The notes: generated by a model not told the origin, from the sequence alone. A stretch of 64,000 nucleotides of DNA from JAHELQ01 sp965603365 (GCA_965603365.1 CBFDCR010000005.1:57577-121576), one strand, 5' to 3'. Counted from the stretch's first letter, positions 36,306-45,137 are shown. Numbers and translations are program-made.

Positions 36306-36482
36306 ATGAGAACAAAAAAGAGAAAACTTTTTTTAAAGAAAACAACCATTGCCGGGCTGAATAGAGATGAAATGAAGAGGCTTTATGGCGGGCTGCCGGC
36401 GGTAAGCGGCTGCACCGAGAACTGCATTACCGGGGGTCCTGATACAAGCGTCCACGACACCTTTGATTATACCTGTCCCTAG
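36306..36482 (+). CDS. GG-leader natural-product precursor peptide
   Basis: A 58-residue peptide. KKRKLFLKKTTIAGLNRDEM followed by KRLYGG matches the Bacteroidales-type GG precursor leader (K-L-x-L-x-K-x-T-I-x-x-L-N...GG); GG at 28-29. The 29-residue core has Cys 36, 40 and 57 and seven Ser/Thr. AAGGAG stands before the ATG. I see no clear promoter in the 50 bases after the terminator. It overlaps the convergent kinase gene by 4 bp. No modification enzyme is nearby. Confidence 0.7.
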   Translation: MRTKKRKLFLKKTTIAGLNRDEMKRLYGGLPAVSGCTENCITGGPDTSVHDTFDYTCP

Positions 36483-38572
36483 CAAAAGGCTATCTCTTTG
36501 AGTTTGTAGAAAATAAACTCTGCTGTCGGTCTTTGATCCGGTTTTTTTAATAGCATTTGATTAATGAGCCGGTTCAAAACCCCCGGGATTTCCGGCCGCA
36601 ATAAAGAGAGGGGTTCCAGTTTTCGGTTGAGTATCCGCTCCACCACTGCCGGCATAGAGTCTCCGGGGAAGGCGGCTTTGCCGGCTGCCATCTCGTAAAA
36701 AATAATGCCCAGGGAGTATATGTCCGAGGCGGATGAATATTGAAGATCGATGATCTGTTCCGGGGAGACATAATTAATGGTGCCGACGATTACCCCCGGC
36801 TGGGTGAAGCGGGTTTGAAATTTCATCCTGGACAGTCCGAAATCCAGGAGTTTGATAAAATTGGCATCGCCGCCTTGTTCGGTGATCAGGATGTTTGCCG
36901 GCTTGAGATCCCGGTGCACGATATTTTTACTGTGGATCTTGGCTAAGGCATCGGTTATCTGGCTCATCATATGAATACACGTCTTTAGATCGATCTTCTC
37001 CTCCCCCGCCATCCGTCTTTCCAGGGTTTCACCTTGAATGTATTCCATCACTATGTACATTTTCCCATCGGACTCGCCCCGTTCATACACCTTTACAATA
37101 TGGGGATGATTCAACTGATCGATGATGATCCCTTCGTTTTTAAACCGTTTCCTGTTGGTATCGATCCTGAAAAGCACATCCTTCAAGACTTTTATGGCTA
37201 CGACCGAAGTCTTATCCCGGACATGATGGGCCTTAAACACATTCCCCATCCCTCCCTCACCTATGGGTTCCAGGATACGATATTGATTGATGTATTTTTC
37301 CCGTTTCCAGAAGGAAAATAAGTACCTGTATTTTTTTAAAATGAAAGAGAGCACGATTAAAATGACCAGGAACCCGGCCAGGGAAAAATTCCGGGTTATC
37401 TGTTGGATTTTATTGTCTCTCTTTAAAATTTCAATCTCCCTCTCCCGCCTTTCGGCATTGTAGCGTTCCTGGAGTTCCAGGTATTGTTTGTTTTTCGTTT
37501 CGTTTACCCGTGAATCTTTAATGGTGGAATACATTCTATAAAAACGAAGGGCCTCCTTATTTTCCCCCATCTCTACGTATAAATCGGATAAACTTTTATA
37601 AATCCCTTCTTTCAAAATTTTAATTTCAGTCTTCTCTATGATTTCTAAAGCCTTGAGGTAATAATACCTGGACATGTCATAGTTTTGTTTCTTAAAATAT
37701 TGATTGCCAATAAAGAATAAGATTTGAAAATGACTGGTTTTATTGCCTATCTCTTCATTTTTTTTCTGAGCCTCAAATAAATAAGATAAAGCCCTGTCGT
37801 GCTGCCCCAACTGCCCATATACAATGCCGATATTAATCAACGAACCGGTTACATTATCCGCCATATCTTTGCCCTGGCGGCTTAGCTTCAATGTTTGTTG
37901 ATAATATTCCAGGGCCCGGGTATATTGCTGTAAAGATCTGTAGGCGACCCCGATATTATTGAGGCATAAAATTTCGAGTCTACTCCCGCTCTTTTCTGTC
38001 ATTTTTAGCGCCTTTTGAAAGTGTGCCAACGCCTTTTTGTACCTGTTTACATATGAATAAATGCGCCCCAACTGGTAATGGGATTCGGCCACCTTGTCTT
38101 TATCGCCTGTTTCCACACTCAATTCTAAGGCCTGGATGTTGTATTTTTGGGCTTCCGGGTAATTACCGATATTTAAATAATAATAGCCAATTGTCCTGGT
38201 GACACGCCAGATATTCGCTTTATCCCCCAGGGCCTTAAATAAGTATAGTGACTCGAAGATGTATTTAAAGGAATTTTTAATATCATCCAGGTTCCAATAA
38301 GCTTTGGCCAAAAAGAACAAGGCCTCTGCCTTGCCTGGCCGGTCATTGAATCGATCGGACAGGGTTACCGCTTCAGTGCTGTATTTAATGGATTGTCCGG
38401 GTTCTTTATAGAAGAGATGGGAGGCCAACCGGTTTAAAATATCTATTCTTGCCTCTCCTTCGCTAATTTTTAATTGGGCTTCCAACTGTTGAATGTTTTG
38501 ACTCGTACTGCTTTCCGAAGCTGCCAAAGGCAGCAAAATTGAGATCAATGCCCAGAGAATCACCTGTTTCAT
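36479..38572 (-). CDS. TPR-sensor transmembrane Ser/Thr protein kinase
   Basis: A 697-residue protein: signal sequence (VILWALISILLPLAAS), about eight tetratricopeptide repeats (for example ALAHFQKALKMTEKSG, ALEYYQQTLKLSRQGK), a membrane helix FSLAGFLVILIVLSFIL near 396-412, then a cytosolic Hanks-type kinase domain with EPIGEGGMGNVFKAHH, AIKVLKD, HRDLKPANILI, DFGLSRM and SPEQII. All catalytic residues are present. TPRs should face the periplasm. The gene starts 4 nt after the sigma-54 activator stop, so the two form an operon in which the kinase could phosphorylate the activator; this is inference. Confidence 0.88.
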   Translation of the reverse strand: MKQVILWALISILLPLAASESSTSQNIQQLEAQLKISEGEARIDILNRLASHLFYKEPGQSIKYSTEAVTLSDRFNDRPGKAEALFFLAKAYWNLDDIKNSFKYIFESLYLFKALGDKANIWRVTRTIGYYYLNIGNYPEAQKYNIQALELSVETGDKDKVAESHYQLGRIYSYVNRYKKALAHFQKALKMTEKSGSRLEILCLNNIGVAYRSLQQYTRALEYYQQTLKLSRQGKDMADNVTGSLINIGIVYGQLGQHDRALSYLFEAQKKNEEIGNKTSHFQILFFIGNQYFKKQNYDMSRYYYLKALEIIEKTEIKILKEGIYKSLSDLYVEMGENKEALRFYRMYSTIKDSRVNETKNKQYLELQERYNAERREREIEILKRDNKIQQITRNFSLAGFLVILIVLSFILKKYRYLFSFWKREKYINQYRILEPIGEGGMGNVFKAHHVRDKTSVVAIKVLKDVLFRIDTNRKRFKNEGIIIDQLNHPHIVKVYERGESDGKMYIVMEYIQGETLERRMAGEEKIDLKTCIHMMSQITDALAKIHSKNIVHRDLKPANILITEQGGDANFIKLLDFGLSRMKFQTRFTQPGVIVGTINYVSPEQIIDLQYSSASDIYSLGIIFYEMAAGKAAFPGDSMPAVVERILNRKLEPLSLLRPEIPGVLNRLINQMLLKKPDQRPTAEFIFYKLKEIAFC

Positions 38573-38576
38573 TTTA

Positions 38577-39983
38577 TTATATGATTTTATTATTGTGGAG
38601 GAATTTTATGAATTTCCTGTATTCCGATCTCTCAATATTGAAGAGCTCCATGGTGTCGATATATTTCCCTCCCACTGTTTTTAGGGCTTTTGATATAATG
38701 CTCTTCACCTCACTGCGGGTCAATTCGTGGTCTATATAGGGGGTGGTGACCGCCTCCCAGAAGCTAACACCGGCTTCTAAACGCTGCCAGACCAGATCCG
38801 CCCTGTTTTTTTCTATCTCATCTGTGAAAATCTTGTTTTCATAGATGATTTTTTGCACATCCTCACCGCTGATGGGAGAGCTGCATAGGATGGCCATCCT
38901 CTTTAACACGGTTAACAACTCCCGGTAATTTCCCGGCCAATGGTAATCCCCAATCGCATCCCAGAAGCCGGCGCCAATCTCTTTACCTTTAAGTAATGTC
39001 TGGTTTTCCTCGATTATCACCTTTATATCGTCTTTCCGCTCTCTAAGAGGGGGTATTTTAATCGATAAAATATTGAGGCGGTAAAATAGATCTAATCGAA
39101 ATTCATTGTTCTCGATCATCTGTTTTAATTCCCGGTTGGTGGCCGCCACTATGCGCACATCGGCCAATTTCTCCTGGGGGTCACCCAACACCCGGTATCT
39201 CTTTGTTTCAATAAAACGCAGCAATTTGGCCTGGAATAAGACCGGGACTTCGGCTACTTCATCGAAAAATAGTGTGCCGCCGCAGGCTTCATCGACCAGG
39301 CCCCGGCGATGATCTACGGCGCCGGTAAAGGCGCCCTTTTTATGGCCGAAGATGACACTCTCGAAGAGATTTTCGTTTATGCAAGCGGTATCGGCCACCA
39401 CGAATTTACCCTTTTTGCCGGAGTATTGATGAATAAGTTCGGCGAGGTAGGATTTTCCCACGCCCGTTTCCCCCAATAATAATACGCAGTCCTCCTCCAG
39501 GGAATATCTGAGAACCAATTTTTTTATCTCTTCCATCTGATCGCTTTCCCCGGAAATGCCGTTAAACCCGGTTTCATTTGTTTTAATTCTCTGGATGGTT
39601 TCGCTCAATAGACTGGCCAACACCTGGAATTTGGCCAGTTCGGTATCGTCAAAATACATCCGGTGGCCACTGTCTAAATAGAGATAAAAATCATATTCCA
39701 GCGGTATGATAAAGACGCTTCTAATCATTAATTGCTCGGCCGATTCCGATAGGCCGTCTTCCAGGGAGCTGACACCCACATTCCGCTTTAAAATTTCCTC
39801 TTTTTTTCCCAGACTCTTAAAAATATAGCTTTTGCAAAAGTTTCCTCCCTCCTGGACATTCCTGCCGGTTATCTGTCTTCCCTTATGCCACAGGATCTCC
39901 CCTTTTTCATTGTAAATCATAACCAGGGAGACACTCTTATCTTTTAACAAATTCCACAATTTTGCCTTTATAGGATCAATCAT
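38577..39983 (-). CDS. sigma-54-dependent transcriptional activator (GAF-like sensor, AAA+, HTH)
   Basis: A 468-residue enhancer-binding protein. A 150-residue N-terminal sensor (VSLVMIYNEKGEILWHKGRQ; FYLYLDSGHRMYF) looks GAF-like. AAA+ core: GETGVGKSYLAELIH, intact sigma-54 contact loop GAFTGA at 217-222, TLFFDEVAEVP and the RVLGDPQEKLADVRIVAATN segment. The C-terminal 50 residues should hold a DNA-binding helix pair. It is clearly paralogous to the activator at 43248. It is co-transcribed with the downstream TPR kinase. Confidence 0.9.
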   Translation of the reverse strand: MIDPIKAKLWNLLKDKSVSLVMIYNEKGEILWHKGRQITGRNVQEGGNFCKSYIFKSLGKKEEILKRNVGVSSLEDGLSESAEQLMIRSVFIIPLEYDFYLYLDSGHRMYFDDTELAKFQVLASLLSETIQRIKTNETGFNGISGESDQMEEIKKLVLRYSLEEDCVLLLGETGVGKSYLAELIHQYSGKKGKFVVADTACINENLFESVIFGHKKGAFTGAVDHRRGLVDEACGGTLFFDEVAEVPVLFQAKLLRFIETKRYRVLGDPQEKLADVRIVAATNRELKQMIENNEFRLDLFYRLNILSIKIPPLRERKDDIKVIIEENQTLLKGKEIGAGFWDAIGDYHWPGNYRELLTVLKRMAILCSSPISGEDVQKIIYENKIFTDEIEKNRADLVWQRLEAGVSFWEAVTTPYIDHELTRSEVKSIISKALKTVGGKYIDTMELFNIERSEYRKFIKFLHNNKII

Positions 39984-40076
39984 TCATCATCCTTAATCGC
40001 CACCTGTTTATTATAACAAATTAAAAATAATTTTCCTACTCCCAGGGCCCGAGAGCCTCCCGCGCCCCTCCCTTTT

Positions 40077-40625
40077 TTAAATTCCTAAAATTTTCGATAG
40101 ATTGATTTTTTGCGTGTTTTTAAAACATTTTATAGTCAATTCCTTGTATTTTTTCTGAGAGGGCTCTTTTCCCGGATAAGGACTTCTTTTGTCTAAACGT
40201 TTGGCAACAAAGACTATATAATGGCGCTTGAAACGCTCGGGACCAAAATCAAAATTATAGTGAATATTTAAGAGGGAAGCCATATAATCGATAAAGGGGA
40301 TCGAATTTCTTAATTGTGCGGCGGCGCCTTTATATGTGGATTTTAATTCGAGGAATAGTATGAAATCCTTCTCTTTATACCTGGTAACGATAACATAGTC
40401 ACACCCTGAGTGCAGCCCTTTTTCATCGCTCAAATATTGAGATTTTTTCTTTAATTGTCTATAATCCAACTTGAAGACAACCGTATCTTTATGCAAACCG
40501 TATATTTCTACCTCTTTGAGTTTGCTTTGGGGGTCATTTTCTTTCAATGGGACACTGCCTTTTTCCTGGTTAATGTCCATGACAATTTTCTTATTCAGTA
40601 TTTGCTTAATCTCACCAAAGGACAT
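40077..40625 (-). CDS. PD-(D/E)xK-nuclease-like protein paired with an ATPase
   Basis: A 182-residue protein. GCDYVIVTRYKEKDFILFLE then ELKSTYKGAAAQLRNS gives Asp, and Glu-x-Lys followed by Gln at the spacing of restriction-endonuclease-like folds. The C-terminal part (RHYIVFVAKRLDKRS, KELTIKCF) resembles beta strands closing such a domain. It begins 5 nt after the ATPase gene stop, so both are one transcript. I do not recognise a named family; a two-gene defence or toxin unit is my inference. Confidence 0.6.
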   Translation of the reverse strand: MSFGEIKQILNKKIVMDINQEKGSVPLKENDPQSKLKEVEIYGLHKDTVVFKLDYRQLKKKSQYLSDEKGLHSGCDYVIVTRYKEKDFILFLELKSTYKGAAAQLRNSIPFIDYMASLLNIHYNFDFGPERFKRHYIVFVAKRLDKRSPYPGKEPSQKKYKELTIKCFKNTQKINLSKILGI

Positions 40626-40630
40626 ATGAT

Positions 40631-41989
40631 TTAGTCATCCGTTAAAAAATCCAATTCATCAGATATCCTGTTGATTTCATCAATCGTTTCATCGAATGAG
40701 TTTATATCCATACCTTTTTTATCTACAAGGCACTTTTTTAGTGTCCCGTCTTTACATATATAGGCGTTGACAGACTCAGGTTTCAGAAAATCTTTTTCCG
40801 AATATATCCCGGAATTCTTTTTTAAGAAATCCTTCTTACCTTTAAAATCCTGGCTCAACATGATTAAATTGTTAAATTCCTTTATTAGAAAATCGCTGTG
40901 GGTGGTGATAAAAACTTTCAAACCTGCATTCACACAAAGAGCAAGCAACCTGGCTATTTCGATCTGGTTTGCCGGACTTAAATGGCTCTCCGGCTCATCT
41001 ATCATTAATATCATACCCTCTTCGGCAATGTGTCCCAGGAAAAAAAACAAGATGGTTAATTCTCTTGCGGCAGTTGAGCCTAAATATAACGGGATATCGA
41101 ATCTCCTTTTTTTCCTTGCCTTTGAAATAAACCGTATTTCCCCCTTGTCAACCTTCCTGAAGTAACCATCCATCATAAATTTTAACTTATCCACCAGGTG
41201 TTTGGAGTCGGTACTCGTGCCTTTTTTTTGAATCTCTCCAATATCCCTGGTAAAACGTATATTATCCTTTATAGGAGCGGCATACCGGGAACTCATTTTT
41301 TCAACCAATTCGAAGGGATTAATACCGTTTTTATAACCTTCATCTTTCTTTAATCTCTGCAGCTCTTCAACTAAAACACTTTTGGCCGCATCCAGCTCTT
41401 TATAAAACAATGAAATACCCAATCGTTCTGAGGTAGAGATAAAGGGCCTCGGGAAATATCCTGCCAGTACCAACCTGCCTATTAAAACATTTACAATTTC
41501 CTCTATTACAAATTTTGGCGGTGAATCATCGCCAGATGCGATTGTAGAAATATATACGGAGTCGTCTTCTATTTTACCTTGAATCGTATGGGTTTCTCCG
41601 ATTTTTACCGTGATAGATTTTGAACTACTCAAATACTCCGGTTTTTCTACAGCAATATCTATAGAGGATTTACTTAAATTTCCTTCCTTATCGCTAAAAA
41701 CCTCAGGGATATTTTCAGAATACCTTTTTGAAATTCCCTGTATTATTTTATCGAAAGAAGCCAATATTTGCTTACCGGGAAGAATTACACTGCCTTTTTT
41801 TATCAATTCTTTCGATATTTCATCTGAATCCTGTAGATAAAAGTATTTGTCCCAACTTTTTAGCAAACCATATAAAGTGTAAGTAATATAGGTCTTCCCC
41901 GTATTATTCGCCCCGGCAATGATTGTTAAATCGTTTAACTCCAAAACGGCATTTTCAATTCTACCTAATTGTTTAAATGTTACCTTCAT
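40631..41989 (-). CDS. ABC/SMC-type AAA ATPase (AAA15/OLD-like)
   Basis: A 452-residue ATPase. Walker A AGANNTGKTYITYTLYGLL at about 26-44, ABC-type signature region GSTAARELTILFFFLGHIAE, Walker B MILMIDEPESHLSP and His switch FITTHSDFLIKEFNNL. There is no TOPRIM domain as in OLD nucleases; the C-terminus is short. Such ATPases are common partners of nucleases in anti-phage systems (Septu, PARIS, retron-associated), but none of these match the partner gene here. Confidence 0.82.
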   Translation of the reverse strand: MKVTFKQLGRIENAVLELNDLTIIAGANNTGKTYITYTLYGLLKSWDKYFYLQDSDEISKELIKKGSVILPGKQILASFDKIIQGISKRYSENIPEVFSDKEGNLSKSSIDIAVEKPEYLSSSKSITVKIGETHTIQGKIEDDSVYISTIASGDDSPPKFVIEEIVNVLIGRLVLAGYFPRPFISTSERLGISLFYKELDAAKSVLVEELQRLKKDEGYKNGINPFELVEKMSSRYAAPIKDNIRFTRDIGEIQKKGTSTDSKHLVDKLKFMMDGYFRKVDKGEIRFISKARKKRRFDIPLYLGSTAARELTILFFFLGHIAEEGMILMIDEPESHLSPANQIEIARLLALCVNAGLKVFITTHSDFLIKEFNNLIMLSQDFKGKKDFLKKNSGIYSEKDFLKPESVNAYICKDGTLKKCLVDKKGMDINSFDETIDEINRISDELDFLTDD

Positions 41990-41999
41990 TTTAATCCCG

Positions 42000-42357
42000 G
42001 TTTACTATTAAACCATAATTGAAGATTTTTTTCAACCTTCATTTGTGTTCGTCTGTGCTTATCCACGGTTATAATGAGTTTCTTTTTTATCCTTTTGTTG
42101 CGAATTTTGGGGAAAGGGAGATTGCGTACAGGGGGATACAGGAACAATATGTCCGAAAAAATGTCAATTTCGCTAATTTTTCCCCTAAAAAGTGTCAAAG
42201 ATACTTTTGCCCCGGCCCTCGCCCCGTTTACCCTGAGCCTTCGGTCTGTTTTATTCTATCGGAGCTTGAATTTTTTTGGGGTTTGTGTTAATAATGAGCC
42301 GGAAGGTCAGTTAAATAGAGGAGCCGGGACAGAGCGATTAACCGGCCTTGAGGATAT
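42000..42357. other. intergenic region with a 21-bp dyad
   Basis: No convincing gene. 42033-42072 contains a TTCATTTGTGTTCGTCTGTG / GGTTAT phrase of the kind dispersed in many genomes. A dyad at 42188-42208 has arms AAAAGTGTC and GATACTTTT (8 of 9 pairs) and may be an operator for the kinase-activator operon that starts at 42358. Confidence 0.4.
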
Positions 42358-43251
42358 ATGATGATGATCGGAAAAACAATTTCTCATTACAAAATCCTGG
42401 GAAAACTCGGTGAGGGGGGGATGGGTAAAGTCTTCCTGGCCGAAGATACCATACTGGAACGAAAGGTGGCGTTGAAATGTCTATCCAGAGAAATGACCTC
42501 TAATAAACAATCTTGCAAGCGCTTTGAGCGGGAAGCCAAAGTGGCTGCCGCCCTCGACCATCCCAATATTGTGACTGTTTATGAAATCGATGAATTTGAA
42601 GGGCAAACCTACATTGCCATGGAATATGTGGCGGGTGATACCCTGAAAGAAATGAGGGGGATGCCGATTCATACGGTCATTGATATTGTTATCCAGATTT
42701 GTGAAGGGTTGGAACAGGCCCATCATGCCGGGATTATTCATAGAGATATTAAGCCTCAAAATATTATCGTAGATAAGAATGGCAGGGTAAAAATCTTAGA
42801 CTTTGGCCTGGCAAAATTGACCGGAGCCAGTAGAATTACCCAGGATATTTTCCGTGTCGGCACCAGCCATTACATGTCGCCGGAGCAGGCTCGCGGTGAT
42901 GAGGTCGATCGGCGGACCGATATCTGGTCGGTGGGGGTGGTCCTGTATGAAATGTTCACCGGGCAACTGCCCTTTAGGGGCGAACACGAACAGGCGACAG
43001 TGTATGCCGTTTTGAATGAAAATCCAGAGCCCATGACCAATCTTCGGACTGGCGTGCCCAGGGAACTGGAAAGAATCGTTAATAAAGCCCTGGCCAAAGA
43101 TCCATCCCAACGATACCGTAATACGGAAGACCTGATTGCGGCTTTAAAAACTCTGAAAATGGGTTCCGAACCTGAAATCACCCCTGGAACTCCGTGCTCA
43201 CGGGCACATGAAAGCGTACCGGGAAAAAGTAAAAGGAGAAAGGTAAAATGA
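42358..43251 (+). CDS. cytosolic Ser/Thr protein kinase
   Basis: A 297-residue Hanks-type kinase without membrane or sensor domains: LGKLGEGGMGKVFLAEDT, RKVALKCL, IIHRDIKPQNIIV, LDFGLAKL and TSHYMSPEQARGDEVD are all intact; the last 35 residues are a basic tail. Starts at 42358, 42361 and 42364 are all possible (ATG repeats). It overlaps the sigma-54 activator gene by 4 nt (ATGA), so kinase and activator are translationally coupled, mirroring the 36.5-40 kb cassette in reversed gene order. Confidence 0.92.
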   Translation: MMMIGKTISHYKILGKLGEGGMGKVFLAEDTILERKVALKCLSREMTSNKQSCKRFEREAKVAAALDHPNIVTVYEIDEFEGQTYIAMEYVAGDTLKEMRGMPIHTVIDIVIQICEGLEQAHHAGIIHRDIKPQNIIVDKNGRVKILDFGLAKLTGASRITQDIFRVGTSHYMSPEQARGDEVDRRTDIWSVGVVLYEMFTGQLPFRGEHEQATVYAVLNENPEPMTNLRTGVPRELERIVNKALAKDPSQRYRNTEDLIAALKTLKMGSEPEITPGTPCSRAHESVPGKSKRRKVK

Positions 43252-44678
43252 TCGAAGTGATTAAGGACAAAATCTGGAACCTATTGAAGGAAAAAGAGAT
43301 CTCCCTGGCCATGATCTATGACCGGGACGGTAAAATCCTCTGGCATAAAGGCAGAGAGATTGAAGGCAAAAGTGTTTTTACAGGTCTTGGTTTTTGCCAG
43401 AGTTACATCGAAGACAGCCTGAAAAGCCCCGGCAGGATAGACATAGAGGATTGTATAAAATCCGATCCGGGGAGGATGTCAAAATCGGCCCTGACCCTGA
43501 TGGTGAAAAGCGTGATCATTCACCCCATCAATCGTAAGTTTTTTCTTTATATCGACAGCGGGAAAAAAGAATCTTTTACCGTGGAGGATAGGACTTCTTT
43601 TAAAATTTTAGGCGAACTATTGGAACAAACCATTATACAGGTCCAGGAAGAGGCGGATGTTACCGGTCTTGGCGGCAGCAGCGGGGTCATCGAAAAGATA
43701 CGGGACCTGGTGGTAAAATATTCCCTCGAAGAAGAACCGGTGCTGCTCTCCGGGGAGACCGGGGTGGGCAAAAACCATATTGCCGGCCTGATTCACCGCT
43801 TTTCAGGCAGAAAAGGAAAATTCGTGGTGGTCGATACCCCCAATATAGATGCCAATCTCTTTGAAAGCAAGCTGTTCGGGCATAAGAAGGGCGCCTTTAC
43901 CGATGCCGGATTCGATAAAACCGGCCTGGTGGAAGAGGCGGCCGGCGGCAGCGTGTTCTTCGATGAAATCACCGAAGTGCCCCTGGATGTACAGGCCAAA
44001 CTGCTGCGCTTTATCGATACCCAGAAGTACTACACCCTGGGAGAATCCAGCGAAAAAGAGGCGGATGTCCGTATTATTGCCGCCACCAATAAAAATTTGT
44101 TAGAGGCGGTGGCGGAAAAGGAATTCCGGGAAGACCTCTACTACAGGTTGAATGTCCTGGAAATCAGGCTACCACCGCTGCGGGAGCGAAAGCAGGATAT
44201 TAAAAAGCTGGTGCTGGAAAATCAGATACTGCTGAGGGAAAAGCAGATCGGCCCCGGATTCTGGGACGTGGTGTGCAATTACGGTTGGCCCGGTAATGTG
44301 AGGGAACTGTTGAATATTTTAAAGAGGGCCGGCATCATGTTGGAGAGCCCTATAAGCGGAGAAAAAATCTCAACCCTCATTTACGCTGATAATAGCAGCC
44401 GCCCGGTTTTAACCAAACGCAGGGGAGACGAAGAGTTAGAGGTTGTAAAAATGATCAAAGACAGGTTAAAGCAGGGTGAAAGCTTCTGGCAGTTGGTCTG
44501 GCGGCCGTTTATCGATAGGGATCTCGACCGCAAGGCAGTGAAAGCAATCTTGAAAGAATTTTACGAAAAAAGCTCCCACAGTTTTAAGAAGATGATTATC
44601 AGCTTGAATATGGGTGAAAAGGACTATCAGAAATTCATGAGTTTGTTATACCAGTATAAAATCGATCCCCGGAACTGA
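43248..44678 (+). CDS. sigma-54-dependent transcriptional activator with GAFTDA loop
   Basis: A 476-residue paralogue of the 38577 activator: sensor half (ISLAMIYDRDGKILWHKGRE; FFLYIDSGKKESF), AAA+ core with GETGVGKNHIAGLIH (Walker A near 169), GAFTDA at 215-220, SVFFDEITEVP and RIIAATNKNLL, then a C-terminal DNA-binding region. The loop that contacts sigma-54 is GAFTGA in nearly all family members; here the second Gly is Asp219. A sigma-54 promoter and two large palindromes lie 55-215 bp after its stop, upstream of a GG-leader gene, and are the likely target. Confidence 0.9.
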   Translation: MIEVIKDKIWNLLKEKEISLAMIYDRDGKILWHKGREIEGKSVFTGLGFCQSYIEDSLKSPGRIDIEDCIKSDPGRMSKSALTLMVKSVIIHPINRKFFLYIDSGKKESFTVEDRTSFKILGELLEQTIIQVQEEADVTGLGGSSGVIEKIRDLVVKYSLEEEPVLLSGETGVGKNHIAGLIHRFSGRKGKFVVVDTPNIDANLFESKLFGHKKGAFTDAGFDKTGLVEEAAGGSVFFDEITEVPLDVQAKLLRFIDTQKYYTLGESSEKEADVRIIAATNKNLLEAVAEKEFREDLYYRLNVLEIRLPPLRERKQDIKKLVLENQILLREKQIGPGFWDVVCNYGWPGNVRELLNILKRAGIMLESPISGEKISTLIYADNSSRPVLTKRRGDEELEVVKMIKDRLKQGESFWQLVWRPFIDRDLDRKAVKAILKEFYEKSSHSFKKMIISLNMGEKDYQKFMSLLYQYKIDPRN

Positions 44679-44733
44679 CGACTCACCTATTATTACGTTT
44701 TAGGTTCACGGGAATAAGGTGATAGACTTATTA

Positions 44734-44753
44734 AATAAAGTCAAGGCTTTATT
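44734..44753. promoter_or_regulatory. palindromic upstream activating site 1
   Basis: Perfect 7-bp arms AATAAAG and CTTTATT around TCAAGG. The core matches the second palindrome at 44801-44824. Position about 150 bp upstream of the sigma-54 promoter is typical of enhancer sites. Confidence 0.65.
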
Positions 44754-44800
44754 GGTTGAAAAGTATAGATAAAGGGAGTCTCGAACTCTCAGGCCGGGAT

Positions 44801-44824
44801 CAAATAAAGTCGTGACTTTATTTG
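44801..44824. promoter_or_regulatory. palindromic upstream activating site 2
   Basis: Perfect 11-bp arms CAAATAAAGTC and GACTTTATTTG around a 2-nt centre, about 70 bp upstream of the -24 element. No T-run follows that would make it a terminator for the activator gene in the plus direction apart from TTTG, so an enhancer role is preferred. Confidence 0.7.
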
Positions 44825-44892
44825 TCAAAAACACCTGAATCTCTTTATCCCTAAAACCCTGTCATACCGGGCATTTTTAAAATTTTAGAAGT

Positions 44893-44907
44893 TGGCACCA
44901 AAATTGC
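44893..44907 (+). promoter_or_regulatory. sigma-54 promoter for the third GG-leader peptide
   Basis: TGGCAC-CAAAA-TTGC: GG at 44894-44895 and GC at 44906-44907, ten bases apart, an excellent match to TGGCAC-N5-TTGCA. The transcript would start near 44919, with AAGGAGGAG before the ATG at 44988. Confidence 0.85.
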
Positions 44908-44987
44908 CATGTATTCTTCAGAAAGTTAAGGTGGAGAGAATTACAAAAACTCCTCACATTAACCAATATCCATTTAAGGAGGAGAAG

Positions 44988-45137
44988 ATGGACAAAGAAA
45001 AAAAACTGCGACTCAGCAAGCAGACATTCCAGAACCTTAACTCCGTTCTGGAAAGGGATGAGCAAAAAAAGGTCAAGGGCGGTTCCAACACTGTGCCGGA
45101 GCAGACCACCCAGGTTCCCGTTTTCTGCAAACCCTGA
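44988..45137 (+). CDS. short GG-leader precursor peptide
   Basis: A 49-residue peptide: KEKKLRLSKQTFQNLNSVLE leader and VKGG at 29-32, then a 17-residue core SNTVPEQTTQVPVFCKP with one Cys and four Ser/Thr. The leader has the K-L-x-L-x-K-x-T pattern of Bacteroidota-type GG precursors. AAGGAGGAG decides the start (a longer frame from 44892 would begin inside the promoter). It is monocistronic between a sigma-54 promoter and a strong terminator. A single thioether or head-to-tail/other modification is possible; it could also act unmodified as a signal. Confidence 0.75.
   Translation: MDKEKKLRLSKQTFQNLNSVLERDEQKKVKGGSNTVPEQTTQVPVFCKP

Noticed and set aside
44801..44824. Terminator for the activator gene at 43248
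   Set aside because: The palindrome has an AT-rich stem, nearly no loop, lacks a T-run and is repeated 67 bp upstream, which fits an enhancer better.
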